Below are positions 26,426 to 35,563 of a stretch of 64,000 bases of DNA, in pieces (position 1 is the first letter of the stretch; each line of letters begins with the position of its first letter). The notes beneath the pieces are model-generated. The model was given only the letters and a program-made list of their open reading frames with translations, made no database searches and was not told the DNA's origin. The translations under genes were made by a program, and so were the position numbers. The DNA lies in the NCBI GenBank assembly GCA_902584685.1, contig CACIAP010000004.1, forward strand, positions 1-64,000, read 5' to 3'. Source of the stretch: an uncultured Pelagibacteraceae bacterium (GTDB taxonomy: Bacteria; Pseudomonadota; Alphaproteobacteria; Pelagibacterales; Pelagibacteraceae).

Positions 26426-27436
26426 TTATTTTACAGCAAGAGCCATATCAATCAATTTTTGACCGTTTGGCACTTTTTCTGCAAAGTTTTTGTATGAAGA
26501 TTTTTTAGCAATAGCTAACCAAGCATCAAAGTCTTCTTGTTTCATATAAGACAATTCTACTCCAGCTTTTTTATAAGCTTTTTCCATTGTCGTATCTAAA
26601 CCAGCAGCTTCTTTAGTCATAAACTTCTCTGCTTTTTTTCCAGCTTTCATTAAAGCTTTTTGTTGTTTGCTATCTAAGGCATCAAAAGATTTTTTTGACA
26701 TTAAAATTGGCTCATACATAAACCACAGACCAAATTTTCCTGGAGGTGTTGCACATTTTACTTGCTCATAAATTCTGTATGAAACAAAACTTCCTGAACT
26801 AGTATTAGCACCATCTAATACACCTGTTTGCAAACCGTTATAGATTTCAGAGGATGGCATTGATTGAATACCTGCTCCTGCCGCTTCTAACATTTGGTTA
26901 AATGCTTTACCTGCAGCTCTAAACGTTTGACCTTTTACAGATGCTGGATTTGAAATACAATTTTTCTTTGAAACAAATCCACCTGCAAGCCAAGCATCAG
27001 ACAAAACAACTACTCCAGCATCATTGATGATCTTTTTAATTTCTGTCATCATTGGAGATGCATTAACTCTTAATGCATGTTTATGGTTTTTAACCATTCC
27101 AGGCATTAAAGTAATGTCAAACTCTGGATGGAACTTAGCAGCGTATGCTAATGGAAACGCTGAAATATCCAATTGACCTGTTGTCATTGGCTTCCATTGT
27201 TCTTTTGGTTTGTAAAGTGATTTTGCAGGGTAAATTCTAATATCTACTCCTACATTTGATTTTTTCATTTCATCAGCAATAATTTGAACCATTTCGTGTC
27301 TTACGTCGAAAGACCCGTCAGCTCTTGGCGTACCTGGCCATTGGTGACTAGCTTTTAGAGTTACCGCAAAAGCTGATCCAATAGTTGTAGTTACGAAAAC
27401 TAATGAAAGAAAATACAACGATATTTTTTTTAACAT
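26426..27436 (-). CDS. TRAP transporter substrate-binding protein (DctP family)
   Basis: This 336-residue secreted binding protein has a signal peptide (LKKISLYFLSLVFVTTTIGSAFA) and a mature DctP fold: TLKASHQWPG, RIYPAKSLY, QLDISAFP and the family-typical FRAAGKAFNQML and GVLDGANTS. The conserved Arg that fixes a carboxylate is probably in the FRAAG segment, so an organic acid is likely bound, but which one is not clear. An AGAGAGGAATAAT Shine-Dalgarno leader suggests high expression. It is the first gene of the transporter operon. Confidence 0.93.
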   Translation of the reverse strand: MLKKISLYFLSLVFVTTTIGSAFAVTLKASHQWPGTPRADGSFDVRHEMVQIIADEMKKSNVGVDIRIYPAKSLYKPKEQWKPMTTGQLDISAFPLAYAAKFHPEFDITLMPGMVKNHKHALRVNASPMMTEIKKIINDAGVVVLSDAWLAGGFVSKKNCISNPASVKGQTFRAAGKAFNQMLEAAGAGIQSMPSSEIYNGLQTGVLDGANTSSGSFVSYRIYEQVKCATPPGKFGLWFMYEPILMSKKSFDALDSKQQKALMKAGKKAEKFMTKEAAGLDTTMEKAYKKAGVELSYMKQEDFDAWLAIAKKSSYKNFAEKVPNGQKLIDMALAVK

Positions 27437-27446
27437 TATTATTCCT
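27437..27446 (-). promoter_or_regulatory. Strong Shine-Dalgarno leader of dctP
   Basis: On the minus strand the leader reads GAGAGGAATAATAATG, with AGGA six to nine bases before the start. Nearly the same leader (GGAGAGGAATAA) precedes the tauA-like binding-protein gene, whereas most genes in this window have no clear Shine-Dalgarno sequence. Confidence 0.6.
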
Positions 27447-27528
27447 CTCTTTAATTATTTTAATAGTGTATTAAATGTAACTTCTTGATAAGAGTCAATA
27501 TGCTTAAAAAATACCATTAGCATCAATT

Positions 27529-28674
27529 ATGAACGGACCCTTAAAAGATATATTAGTTTTAGACCTAACTAGAGTGCTGGTTGGTCCTTATTGTACTATG
27601 ATTTTGTCAGACCTAGGGGCTAGAGTGATAAAAGTTGAAGCACCTGAAATTGGAGATGACTCTAGAAAATTTGGACCTTTTATTGATGATCAGTCTGCAT
27701 ACTTTATGTCCCTTAATAGAGGAAAAGAAAGTGTAGCTTTAAATTTAAAAAATTCTGAAGACAAAAAAATTTTTGAACAAATACTTAAAAAAGCAGATGT
27801 GTTAGTTGAAAATTTTAAGCCTGGAACGTTAGAGAAATGGGGATTTGGTTGGAAAAATTTATGTAAAAAATATCCAAAGTTAATCTATGCTTCTGCATCA
27901 GGTTTTGGTCAAACAGGTCCATTAAGAGAATTACCTGCATACGATATGGTTGTTCAAGGAATGGGTGGTCTGATGAGTGTAACAGGTCAACCAAATTCTG
28001 AACCTACAAGGGTTGGAACATCAATTGGTGATATTACTGCTGGTTTGTTCACAGCAATAGGCGTTAATGCAGCTCTTTATGATAGAAAAAAAACAGGAAA
28101 AGGAACTTACATAGATGTTTCAATGCTTGATTGTCAAATTGCAATTTTAGAAAATGCAATTGCAAGGTACTTAGCAAAAAATGAAATACCCAAACCAATG
28201 GGATCTCGTCATCCATCGATAGCACCTTTTGAAGCTTTTAAAACAAAAGATAGTCACATTATAATAGCAGCGGGTAATGACAAACTTTTTGAAAAACTTT
28301 GCCAAGTTTTGAATATCAATAATATTTTGAAAGATGAAAAATTTAAAACTAATTCATCTAGAGCTCAAAATATGGATGAATTAAAAAAAATTTTAGAAAA
28401 AGAACTTTTTACTAAAAATACTAATGACTGGGTCTCATTGATGGAAAAAGAAAAAATTCCATGTGGTCCAATCTTTAATATTAAACAAGCTGTTGAAAAT
28501 CCTCAAATCAAAGCAAGAAATATGATTGTAAATTCATATCATAAAAAAATTGGTGAATTTAAAACTGCCGGTAACCCAATAAAAATGTCTAACTATAAAG
28601 ATGAGGTAAAAAGAGGCGATATTCCGGATTTAGATGAACATAGAGAAAAAATTATTAAAGAGTTTTGTAATTAA
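27529..28674 (+). CDS. CoA-transferase family III (CaiB/BaiF)
   Basis: This 381-residue enzyme shows the class III CoA-transferase pattern: VLDLTRVLVGPYCTMILSDLGA at the N-terminus, KVEAPEIGDDSR, LNRGKES, the catalytic Asp within YDMVVQGMGGLM, and the C-terminal IPCGPIFNI. These enzymes move CoA between carboxylic acids such as carnitine, formyl, succinate or methylated acids. It is divergent from the TRAP transporter and might act on the same organic acid; that is an inference from 92-base adjacency. It overlaps convergent cmk by 20 bases. Confidence 0.9.
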   Translation: MNGPLKDILVLDLTRVLVGPYCTMILSDLGARVIKVEAPEIGDDSRKFGPFIDDQSAYFMSLNRGKESVALNLKNSEDKKIFEQILKKADVLVENFKPGTLEKWGFGWKNLCKKYPKLIYASASGFGQTGPLRELPAYDMVVQGMGGLMSVTGQPNSEPTRVGTSIGDITAGLFTAIGVNAALYDRKKTGKGTYIDVSMLDCQIAILENAIARYLAKNEIPKPMGSRHPSIAPFEAFKTKDSHIIIAAGNDKLFEKLCQVLNINNILKDEKFKTNSSRAQNMDELKKILEKELFTKNTNDWVSLMEKEKIPCGPIFNIKQAVENPQIKARNMIVNSYHKKIGEFKTAGNPIKMSNYKDEVKRGDIPDLDEHREKIIKEFCN

Positions 28675-29296
28675 TTTTTTCTATCTCCTGGGACATTTTA
28701 AGTAATACTTTTTTTTTATTTAGTTTATCTGTTCTAATTAAAATAGCATCTCTCATTTTTTTTAATGGTGAATGTTTTCTTTTTTTATCAAGTCTTGTTC
28801 TAATTCTAAGACTTTTCTTAACTTCTTTTAATGGGACTTTTTTCCTCAAATCTTTCCATCTTCTTTTAGAGGCTTCGTTTAAATTACAAGTAAAGTAAAA
28901 AGCTATGTCATAACGGGGATTTTTTTTCAGAATAGTGCTAGCTATATCTCTACCCTCAACACATATTCTCTTATTTTTTTCAATAATCTTTTTTTGAAAT
29001 TTTTTCATTATTTCTCTAACGTCTTTATTCTTAGCTAAATAACCAACATGATTACTAATTTCCTGAGAGTGAAGAGATTGTTTTTTTATTTTATTGTAAG
29101 AGATGTTTTTAAATTTCTTTTTTAAAAATGGAACTATTTTTTTTGGCTTATACTTAATGATAATTTTACTCGCATATCTGTACAATAATCCAGAATTTAT
29201 AAGAAAAAGTTTATATTTTTTAGAAACTAATTTTGCACCGGTGCTTTTGCCACTAGCTGCTTCTCCATCACATGCAATTCTTAAAGACCTATTCAT
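28655..29296 (-). CDS. cmk: Cytidylate kinase
   Basis: This 213-residue kinase phosphorylates CMP and dCMP. The P-loop is near the N-terminus (IACDGEAASGKST), followed by NSGLLYRYASK, the CVEGRDIAS substrate motif and a RRWKDLRKK LID region. It lacks the rpsA neighbour usual in proteobacteria. Sequence is lysine-rich, typical for this genome. Its 3' end reads into the convergent CoA-transferase gene by 20 bases. Confidence 0.92.
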   Translation of the reverse strand: MNRSLRIACDGEAASGKSTGAKLVSKKYKLFLINSGLLYRYASKIIIKYKPKKIVPFLKKKFKNISYNKIKKQSLHSQEISNHVGYLAKNKDVREIMKKFQKKIIEKNKRICVEGRDIASTILKKNPRYDIAFYFTCNLNEASKRRWKDLRKKVPLKEVKKSLRIRTRLDKKRKHSPLKKMRDAILIRTDKLNKKKVLLKMSQEIEKINYKTL

Positions 29297-29343
29297 TAAA
29301 ACTATGTTTAATTAAATAACTTATTTTGATTATGATTTAAATA

Positions 29344-29871
29344 TTATTGTTCTGAATTTTCTGAGTTATCAGCATCTTGCTGATCGTTTTCAGCTATTTC
29401 ATCGAGAGAAACTTCGTTACTTTTCTCTACTCCACCCTCTTCAGCTGGAGCATCATTTGATTGAGGAGCATCAGCATTTTGTAATTCAGCTAAATCTTCT
29501 TTTGAAACTTGAATTTTTTCAGGAACTTTTCTTGCTCTTTTAGAGGGTAAAATAGGTGCGCCACTTTTTGAAATTTCACCTTTGTATAAGTTTTCAAAAT
29601 CATCACCTATATCTTCATCTTCCTCACTTAAGTCATCAACTTGTTCGATATGTTTTCTAAGTTTGTAAACAGCACTATCAGTCAACTCACTTGTTTTGAC
29701 ATTTTCATTTGCAATTTCTCTAAGTGCAATAACAGTATTTTTATCGTTATCTTTTTCTACACTCGGTTCAATTCCAGAATTTAATTGAGTAGCTCTTTCC
29801 TTTGCAACTAAAACTAATTCATAAGGGCTGTCTACTTTATCGATACAATCTTCTACAGTTACTCTAGCCAT
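29344..29871 (-). CDS. rpoZ: RNA polymerase omega subunit with long acidic C-terminal extension
   Basis: The first 70 residues match Rpo[21 protein letters not shown], then RATQLNSG and [10 protein letters not shown]. Omega helps assemble the polymerase. Typical omega is 80-130 residues; this one has 175, the remainder being a low-complexity Asp/Glu-rich tail ([16 protein letters not shown] and an EQ/DA-rich terminus). The tail also holds a basic [10 protein letters not shown] patch. Alphaproteobacterial omegas often have somewhat extended acidic ends, so this is an extreme of a known trend. Confidence 0.9.
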   Translation of the reverse strand: MARVTVEDCIDKVDSPYELVLVAKERATQLNSGIEPSVEKDNDKNTVIALREIANENVKTSELTDSAVYKLRKHIEQVDDLSEEDEDIGDDFENLYKGEISKSGAPILPSKRARKVPEKIQVSKEDLAELQNADAPQSNDAPAEEGGVEKSNEVSLDEIAENDQQDADNSENSEQ

Positions 29872-29913
29872 GCGCAGTGTTTATACTCTGAAGTCTATAA
29901 AATCAAGGTGTTT

Positions 29914-31116
29914 TTATAAAATCGTTGGGTTAAGTTTGTTCTTAATTAAAAATAGCAAAATTAAGGAAATTAAAATATAGCCTCCAGAAATCATAGATAT
30001 CTGTTCTATGGAAAAGTCAAAGTCTATCATTAATCCAAAAAAAGCCGTTCCAAATGCTGTTGAAAATACCATTAAAGCAGTGGTTAGTGCTTTAATAGAT
30101 CCTATAAACTTAACACCATATAATTCAGCCCATGTTGATGAACCTAAAACGTTAGCAAATCCATTTGATACTCCAATAAGTCCCAGAAAGAAGAACGAGG
30201 AAACTGGTGATTGAAAGTAAATTAAAATTAATAAAGAAATTAAAAAAGGTATATTCATATATATAAGTAGTTTTCTACTTGTAAATTTATCAATCATATA
30301 CCCAGCTACGAATAAAGTTAATACTGATGCTATTGAATAAACCATAAATGATTGAGCTATAGTATATTCGCCCCAGTTTTTTGCGGACAAAATAAATGAT
30401 TGATAAACAAATATACCTGTAGCTATCCAGGGCATTGCTAGCATATTTAATGCTATAATAATAAACCTATAGTCTTTAATAACCTCAGATCTTTTCCATT
30501 GTTTTATATTTTGTTTAATAACTTCAGTATCGTTCTCTCTCGATGAAAGTTTTACCTCTTTAACTAAAAAGTAAGATATCAAAGGGAGAAATAAAATTAT
30601 GGCGATTGTAATAATGATCCATATATTTCTCCAATCCATTATTGTAAGAGCATAAATTATTGTTACTGGCATTAAAAATTCTGCAGTAGATAAGCCAAAC
30701 CATCCAGTGCTAAGTGCTTTACCCCGAGTGTTAGTAAAGTATCTAGATATTGTAGTAGAAGCAGTATGAGACATCATTCCTTGACCAGAAAATCTCATAA
30801 GTAATATTGCAATAAATAGAAATGCTATTGAATTAATTTTTGAAAAGGTAAAAGTTGAAATTGCAAGTAATGAAATAACAAAAAAAGAAAATTTTAAAAC
30901 ATCAAAGTCATCAATTTTCTTTCCAACCCAAATTAAGATTATACTACTCAATAAGGTTGCAGATGCATAGATTGAGCCAAATTGTCCATGAGTAATATTT
31001 AATTCATTTCTTATACTTTCGTTGAACAATCCTAGAAAAAAACTCTGTCCAAAGCTTGAAAAAAATGTAAATATAAAACCATAAATAATTACTTTAATAC
31101 TTAAACTTTTTAACAT
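29914..31116 (-). CDS. Major facilitator superfamily transporter
   Basis: This 400-residue protein has about twelve hydrophobic helices and MFS features such as GQFGSIYASATLLSSIILIWVG with a following KKIDD loop, and GYMIDKFTSRK between helices 8 and 9. The substrate is unknown. Its ATG is separated from the ATG of the divergent dehydrogenase gene by only 6 bases, so both promoters must sit within the neighbouring coding region or transcripts be nearly leaderless. Confidence 0.85.
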   Translation of the reverse strand: MLKSLSIKVIIYGFIFTFFSSFGQSFFLGLFNESIRNELNITHGQFGSIYASATLLSSIILIWVGKKIDDFDVLKFSFFVISLLAISTFTFSKINSIAFLFIAILLMRFSGQGMMSHTASTTISRYFTNTRGKALSTGWFGLSTAEFLMPVTIIYALTIMDWRNIWIIITIAIILFLPLISYFLVKEVKLSSRENDTEVIKQNIKQWKRSEVIKDYRFIIIALNMLAMPWIATGIFVYQSFILSAKNWGEYTIAQSFMVYSIASVLTLFVAGYMIDKFTSRKLLIYMNIPFLISLLILIYFQSPVSSFFFLGLIGVSNGFANVLGSSTWAELYGVKFIGSIKALTTALMVFSTAFGTAFFGLMIDFDFSIEQISMISGGYILISLILLFLIKNKLNPTIL

Positions 31117-31122
31117 TAAATT

Positions 31123-31992
31123 ATGTCTTGTAACGTTGCTTTCATTGGTCTTGGTGTAATGGGATATCCCATGGCTGGTTATATATCAAAAGGTGGGCAC
31201 AATGTAACTGTTTATAATAGAACAGGAGCGAAAGCTGATAAATGGCTGAAAGATTTTAAAGGAAAAAAAGCTGACTCACCTAAAGATGCTACGAAAGATG
31301 CTGATTATGTTTTTACATGTGTAGGAAACGATAACGATCTTAGAGAAGTTACGTTTGGAGAAAATGGAATATTTAAATCAATTAAGAAAGGTGCAGTCTA
31401 TATTGATAACACAACTGCTTCTGCAACAATTGCTAGAGAAATTTATTCACACGCAAAAAAAAATGGGTTTGGTTTTTTAGATGCACCTGTATCTGGTGGT
31501 CAAGCAGGTGCTGAGAACGGTGCGTTAACTGTAATGGTCGGTGGAGATCAAGAGGACTTTGATAAAGCATTAGATAAAATTGATTGCTACAGTAAAAAAG
31601 TAAAGTTGTTAGGTAAATCTGGCTCAGGTCAATTAGCAAAGATGGTTAATCAAATTTGTATTGCAGGATTAGTGCAAGGATTATCAGAAGCAATAAACTT
31701 TGGTCAAAAAGCAGGATTAAATATGGAAGATGTGATCGAGGTTATTTCAAAAGGTGCTGCACAATCTTGGCAAATGGAGAACCGATATAAAACAATGTTA
31801 GAAGATAAATTTGATTTTGGATTTGCTGTAGATTGGATGAGAAAAGATCTTAAAATTGCAATGGAAGAAGCAAAGAATAATGGATCATTGTTACCAATCA
31901 CAGAAATAATTGATAAATATTATGCTGAAGTTCAAGACATGGGTGGTAAAAGATGGGATACTTCAAGCTTAATAAAAAGATTTAGAAAGTAA
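31123..31992 (+). CDS. NAD(P)-dependent oxidoreductase, 3-hydroxyisobutyrate dehydrogenase family
   Basis: This 289-residue beta-hydroxyacid dehydrogenase begins directly with the Rossmann motif VAFIGLGVMGYPMAGY. It has the substrate motif DAPVSGGQAGAENGALT and the catalytic Lys in GQLAKMVNQICIAG. Family members reduce or oxidise 3-hydroxyisobutyrate, tartronate semialdehyde or succinic/glyoxylic semialdehydes; the exact substrate is not visible. It is followed after 4 bases by a PNPOx-like gene. Confidence 0.9.
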   Translation: MSCNVAFIGLGVMGYPMAGYISKGGHNVTVYNRTGAKADKWLKDFKGKKADSPKDATKDADYVFTCVGNDNDLREVTFGENGIFKSIKKGAVYIDNTTASATIAREIYSHAKKNGFGFLDAPVSGGQAGAENGALTVMVGGDQEDFDKALDKIDCYSKKVKLLGKSGSGQLAKMVNQICIAGLVQGLSEAINFGQKAGLNMEDVIEVISKGAAQSWQMENRYKTMLEDKFDFGFAVDWMRKDLKIAMEEAKNNGSLLPITEIIDKYYAEVQDMGGKRWDTSSLIKRFRK

Positions 31993-31996
31993 AAGT

Positions 31997-32596
31997 ATGC
32001 AGCCTGCGTACTATGAAGACTTCAGTGAAATAAAAAAGAAAATATGGTCAATGCTTGATGATGCAGTGACGAATAGAAGTTCTCAATTTAGAATTCCAAC
32101 TTTTATATGCGGTCATAATAACGATATAGATGGAAGAATTGTTGTTTTAAGAAAAGTAGATCAACAAAATAACTTAGTTCAATTCCATAGCGATATCAGA
32201 TCAGATAAAATAAAATTACTTAAAAACAACCCCAATGCAGCACTTTTGTTTTATGATAAGGATGAAAAAATTCAGGTTCGACTTAAAGTAAACTGTATTA
32301 TTAATCATAAAAACGACATTACAAAGAATTCTTGGGAAAAAACTCAACATATAAGTCGGAAATGTTATTTAGTTGATAATGGTCCAGGAACAAAGTCTGA
32401 TGTTCCAACATCAGGATTAAAACCTGGGTTAGATAGTTTTGATTATACTAAGGAACAAAGTGAAGAAGGTTATAAAAACTTCACTGTTATTCAGTGTAAA
32501 ATAAAATCTATTGAGTGGTTATATCTTGCTGCTAAAGGCCATCGAAGAGCAAAATTTGATTTGGAAAATAATAAAGATACTTGGTTAGTTCCTTAG
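31997..32596 (+). CDS. Pyridoxamine 5'-phosphate oxidase-like FMN-binding protein
   Basis: This 199-residue split-barrel protein resembles PNPOx-like flavoproteins: RIVVLRKVDQQNNLVQFHSDIRSDK matches the FMN-binding region, and WLYLAAKGHRRAKFD the C-terminal motif of the family. Vitamin B6 oxidase PdxH has a different, longer N-terminus and a stricter WEFW-like C-terminal segment, so this is more likely a PNPOx-like protein of unknown role. It shares interlocked stop codons (TTAG) with the convergent hypothetical gene. Confidence 0.75.
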   Translation: MQPAYYEDFSEIKKKIWSMLDDAVTNRSSQFRIPTFICGHNNDIDGRIVVLRKVDQQNNLVQFHSDIRSDKIKLLKNNPNAALLFYDKDEKIQVRLKVNCIINHKNDITKNSWEKTQHISRKCYLVDNGPGTKSDVPTSGLKPGLDSFDYTKEQSEEGYKNFTVIQCKIKSIEWLYLAAKGHRRAKFDLENNKDTWLVP

Positions 32597-33183
32597 TTTT
32601 TAATTTTTCTGATTAATAAACTGGTCATTGATCTTTTTTTACAAAACTTATAGTCATTATCACCTAATTTTTTTCCAGTTGCATCATCAAATAATTTCCA
32701 ATTGAATTTAACACAACTTGTTGGTTTTTTTCCTAAATTTAATATCTTGAGTTCAACAGTTCTTGGTCCACGATCTGTAACTGAGAAAGTTCTAGTCTCA
32801 CCTTTTTTCCACCAACCGAGAGGAAACTTACATCCATTTTTAATATATTTAGTTCCTGACCTTCTTTGGTCATAAACTCTTCCCATGCACTGACCATCAT
32901 TAGTCACTGTGAAAAGCTGAGTTTTTCTTACTCTACCCTGTTTATTTTTTAGAGTTCTTTTATATACTTTAATAATTTCTTTAGAACCTGGAGCTCTCCA
33001 ATCTATAGGACCAACAATTTTTTTTCTTTTCTTTTCACCAAATACTAAGTCTGCGGGTGTAAATCTTATTTCGGTATCATCTCTAATATCGCCCCCAGTA
33101 AATAATTCAAGGGGTATAAATCTCTCATTTGTGTAAGCGTTGGATGTAAATAAAAATAAAAGTATTAATATTTTTTTCATCAT
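32593..33183 (-). CDS. Hypothetical secreted protein
   Basis: I do not recognise this 196-residue protein. It has a clear signal peptide (MKKILILLFLFTSNAYT with cleavage before NERF), so it should be periplasmic. Four cysteines (in QCMG, NGCKF, TSCVK, KFCKK) could form two disulfides, and aromatic/Gly patterns such as FPLGWWKKGETRTF suggest a beta-rich domain. It is strongly basic. The neighbourhood (PNPOx-like, gamma carbonic anhydrase) gives no function. The stretch upstream is a 207-base non-coding gap. Confidence 0.75.
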   Translation of the reverse strand: MMKKILILLFLFTSNAYTNERFIPLELFTGGDIRDDTEIRFTPADLVFGEKKRKKIVGPIDWRAPGSKEIIKVYKRTLKNKQGRVRKTQLFTVTNDGQCMGRVYDQRRSGTKYIKNGCKFPLGWWKKGETRTFSVTDRGPRTVELKILNLGKKPTSCVKFNWKLFDDATGKKLGDNDYKFCKKRSMTSLLIRKIKN

Positions 33184-33390
33184 AATAATTATATTTTTTT
33201 TATTGTTATTGTGTTTAGTATATTCAAAAACTGCTTTCTTTCAACAAAAGTAATTTGTTAACAATTTTTCAAAGAAAATTCAACAAATAGCTAGCCAGCA
33301 GTAAGGATATAAATAAAAACAAATATGATGACATTATTCTAATTTATTTTAAAAGTTTAAAATAAATTTAATGGTAATATTAAATTATTA
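33184..33390. other. Longest non-coding gap of the window, with an AT-only hairpin
   Basis: This 207-base gap lies between the gamma carbonic anhydrase stop and the start of the secreted-protein gene, both on the minus strand. It holds a 13-base perfect inverted repeat at 33341-33353 and 33356-33368 (made of A and T only), about 22 bases after the carbonic anhydrase stop, plausibly its terminator. A 10-base palindrome TTGTTAACAA at 33255-33264 lies upstream of the secreted-protein gene and could be an operator. I see no tRNA or known riboswitch. Confidence 0.5.
33341..33368 (-). terminator. AT-only inverted repeat downstream of the carbonic anhydrase gene
   Basis: AATTTATTTTAAA and its exact complement TTTAAAATAAATT are separated by AG. 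An A/T-only stem is weak, but its position right after the stop codon fits a 3'-end hairpin of the upstream transcript. Confidence 0.4.
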
Positions 33391-33903
33391 TTAAAAAATT
33401 GATTTAGAATATTTTTTCCAATTGTCTTGATAATGTTTGGTATTTTCAAAGACTGCTTTTTTTTCTTCTTCAGTTACTTGTCTAATAATTTTTCCTGGAG
33501 ACCCTACGACTAAAGAGTTATCCGGTATCTCTTTATTTTCCGTAATCAAAGCCTTGGCTCCTATAATACAATTTTTTCCTATCTTTGCTTTGTTGAGGAT
33601 CACTGTACCAATTCCAATTAAACTATTGTCACCAATTGTGCATCCATGGAGCATCACTAAATGTCCGATGGTTACATTTTTTCCAACTTTTAACGGACAA
33701 CCTGGATCAGTGTGTAAGACACAACCATCCTGAACGTTTGAACCCTCGCCTATATGAATATTTTCAATGTCACCTCTTAAGGTTGCATTAAACCAAACAC
33801 TTGTATTCTTATCTAATGTTACATCTCCAATAATAACGGCATTAGGAGCTACCCAATTTTCGCCAGAGTTTTTTGGTTTTTTATTTTCCAAATCGTAAAA
33901 CAT
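33391..33903 (-). CDS. Gamma carbonic anhydrase family protein
   Basis: This 170-residue left-handed beta-helix protein carries the hexapeptide repeats of the gamma carbonic anhydrase/YrdA-PaaY family: SVWFNATLRGDIENIHIG, NVQDGCVLHTD, TIGHLVMLHGCTIGD, LIGIGTVILNKAKIG. The three His zinc ligands are probably those in VLHTD, GHLV and LHGC. Many family members have no proven CO2 hydration activity, so the function is uncertain. It is divergent from a thioredoxin-fold gene, 17 bases away. Confidence 0.88.
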   Translation of the reverse strand: MFYDLENKKPKNSGENWVAPNAVIIGDVTLDKNTSVWFNATLRGDIENIHIGEGSNVQDGCVLHTDPGCPLKVGKNVTIGHLVMLHGCTIGDNSLIGIGTVILNKAKIGKNCIIGAKALITENKEIPDNSLVVGSPGKIIRQVTEEEKKAVFENTKHYQDNWKKYSKSIF

Positions 33904-33920
33904 AATTTATATATTCTAGC

Positions 33921-34475
33921 ATGGCACTTTTAAAAACTCCAATATGTGATTTCGGTCTGAATGCAATAGATTTTAAGCTTAAATCAATTAATGGGGAATT
34001 ATTAACATTGAATAATGTCAAAGGCGCTAATGGGACTTTGATAATGTTTATTTGCAATCATTGCCCTTATGTAAAAGCGATAATAAGAGAACTTGCAGAT
34101 GATTGTGCAAAACTTAAAGAAGATGGCATTAATTCAGTTGCGATAATGTCAAATGATACCAAAAACTATCCTGAAGACTCTTTTGAAAATATGAAAAAGT
34201 TTTCTGATAGATATAATTTTTCATTTCCTTATTTAATTGATGAAACGCAAGAAATTGCAAAAAAATATGATGCCGTGTGTACACCAGACTTCTTTGGCTA
34301 CAACAAAAACCTTGAGCTCAATTACAGAGGAAGAATAAGAGAATTAAATGATTTAAAGCCTGTTGGTTCGGGTGACAGCGAATTGCTTAGATCAATGAAG
34401 TTAATTGCTAAAACTCAACAAGGTCCGAAAGAACAATATCCTAGTATGGGATGCAGTATAAAATGGTTTAAATAA
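33921..34475 (+). CDS. Thioredoxin-fold redoxin (AhpC/TSA-like)
   Basis: This 184-residue protein has a redoxin fold with a CNHC motif in FICNHCPYVKAI, followed by SVAIMSNDTKNYPEDSF and FPYLIDETQEIAKKYDAVCTPDFF. This matches the widespread cytosolic thioredoxin-family proteins annotated as redoxins, whose substrates are unknown. No signal peptide is visible. The last base of its stop overlaps the ATG of the glycosyltransferase gene. Confidence 0.85.
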   Translation: MALLKTPICDFGLNAIDFKLKSINGELLTLNNVKGANGTLIMFICNHCPYVKAIIRELADDCAKLKEDGINSVAIMSNDTKNYPEDSFENMKKFSDRYNFSFPYLIDETQEIAKKYDAVCTPDFFGYNKNLELNYRGRIRELNDLKPVGSGDSELLRSMKLIAKTQQGPKEQYPSMGCSIKWFK

Positions 34476-35563
34476 TGAATTTAATTATCACAAGAAGTTT
34501 TCCACCTGATGTTGGAGGTATGCAAAATCTTATGTTTGGCCTTACAAAATCACTGTCGGAACATATGATGGTTAAAGTATTTGCTGATGAACATTATCAG
34601 CAGGAAAAATTTGATGAAGACTTATCATTCTCAATTGAAAGAGTCGGAGGACCAAAAATCTTTAGAAAATTTAGAAAAGCTTCATTAATTAATAATTACC
34701 TACAAAAAAATACTAAAGTAAAAAATATCATCTCTGATCATTGGAAAAGTTTAGAAAATATAAATACAAAAATTAGAAAAACATGTCTTATTCACTCTAA
34801 AGAGATAAATCATAAAAAAGATTCTTTTCTTAATAAACGAGTTGTTAGAGTGTTAAACAACTGCGATCATATCATTGCAAATTCAAACTTCACAAAAAAC
34901 CTAGGTATTGAAATAGGTGTTAATGAGGAAAAAATCAAAGTTATTAACCCAGGTGTATTTCCAAGAGAAGAAATAAATCCAAAAATAGATGAAAAAATAT
35001 TAAAGAAACTTGAAGGAAAAGAGCCAAGACTAATTACTGTTGCTAGATTTGATAAAAGAAAAAATCATGAAAAAATAATTATGTCTTTGAGAAATTTGAA
35101 AGAAATTTACCCAAACATAATTTATATTTGTATTGGTCAAGGCGATACTTTGGAGTCTCAGAAAAAACTTATTAAAGAATTAAAACTTGAGAGTAATGTT
35201 TTGTTTTTGAAAAATTTATCTAAAGATGAAAAAAACTCTTACTTAAAAAATTCAAATGTTTTTGTTATGCCATCGATTTCTTATAAAAAATCTGTAGAGG
35301 GATTTGGAATTGTCTATGTTGAAGCTGCTCAATATGGAATTCCATCAATTGGTGGAAAGGTTGGTGGTGCGTCTGACGCAATTGTCAATAATGAAACTGG
35401 CCTTCTTTGTGATGGAAACAATTTAGATGAAATCTATCAAAGTTTAATTGATATATTGCAGAATAATAAATTCAAGGTTTTGGGAAAAAATGCAGAAGAA
35501 AATGCAAAAAAATTTCTTTGGTCAGAAATCTTAAAAAAATATTTAGAAATTTTAAAGAACTAA
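34475..35563 (+). CDS. Glycosyltransferase family 4
   Basis: This 362-residue GT-B enzyme has the N-terminal PPDVGGMQNLMFGL loop, TVARFDKRKNHEKII nucleotide-sugar domain motif, and the C-terminal SVEGFGIVYVEAAQYGIPSIGG segment with the EX7E pattern. It probably adds a sugar to lipopolysaccharide core or another envelope glycan. It overlaps the preceding redoxin gene by one base and the convergent GT9 gene by 12. Donor and acceptor are unknown. Confidence 0.9.
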   Translation: MNLIITRSFPPDVGGMQNLMFGLTKSLSEHMMVKVFADEHYQQEKFDEDLSFSIERVGGPKIFRKFRKASLINNYLQKNTKVKNIISDHWKSLENINTKIRKTCLIHSKEINHKKDSFLNKRVVRVLNNCDHIIANSNFTKNLGIEIGVNEEKIKVINPGVFPREEINPKIDEKILKKLEGKEPRLITVARFDKRKNHEKIIMSLRNLKEIYPNIIYICIGQGDTLESQKKLIKELKLESNVLFLKNLSKDEKNSYLKNSNVFVMPSISYKKSVEGFGIVYVEAAQYGIPSIGGKVGGASDAIVNNETGLLCDGNNLDEIYQSLIDILQNNKFKVLGKNAEENAKKFLWSEILKKYLEILKN

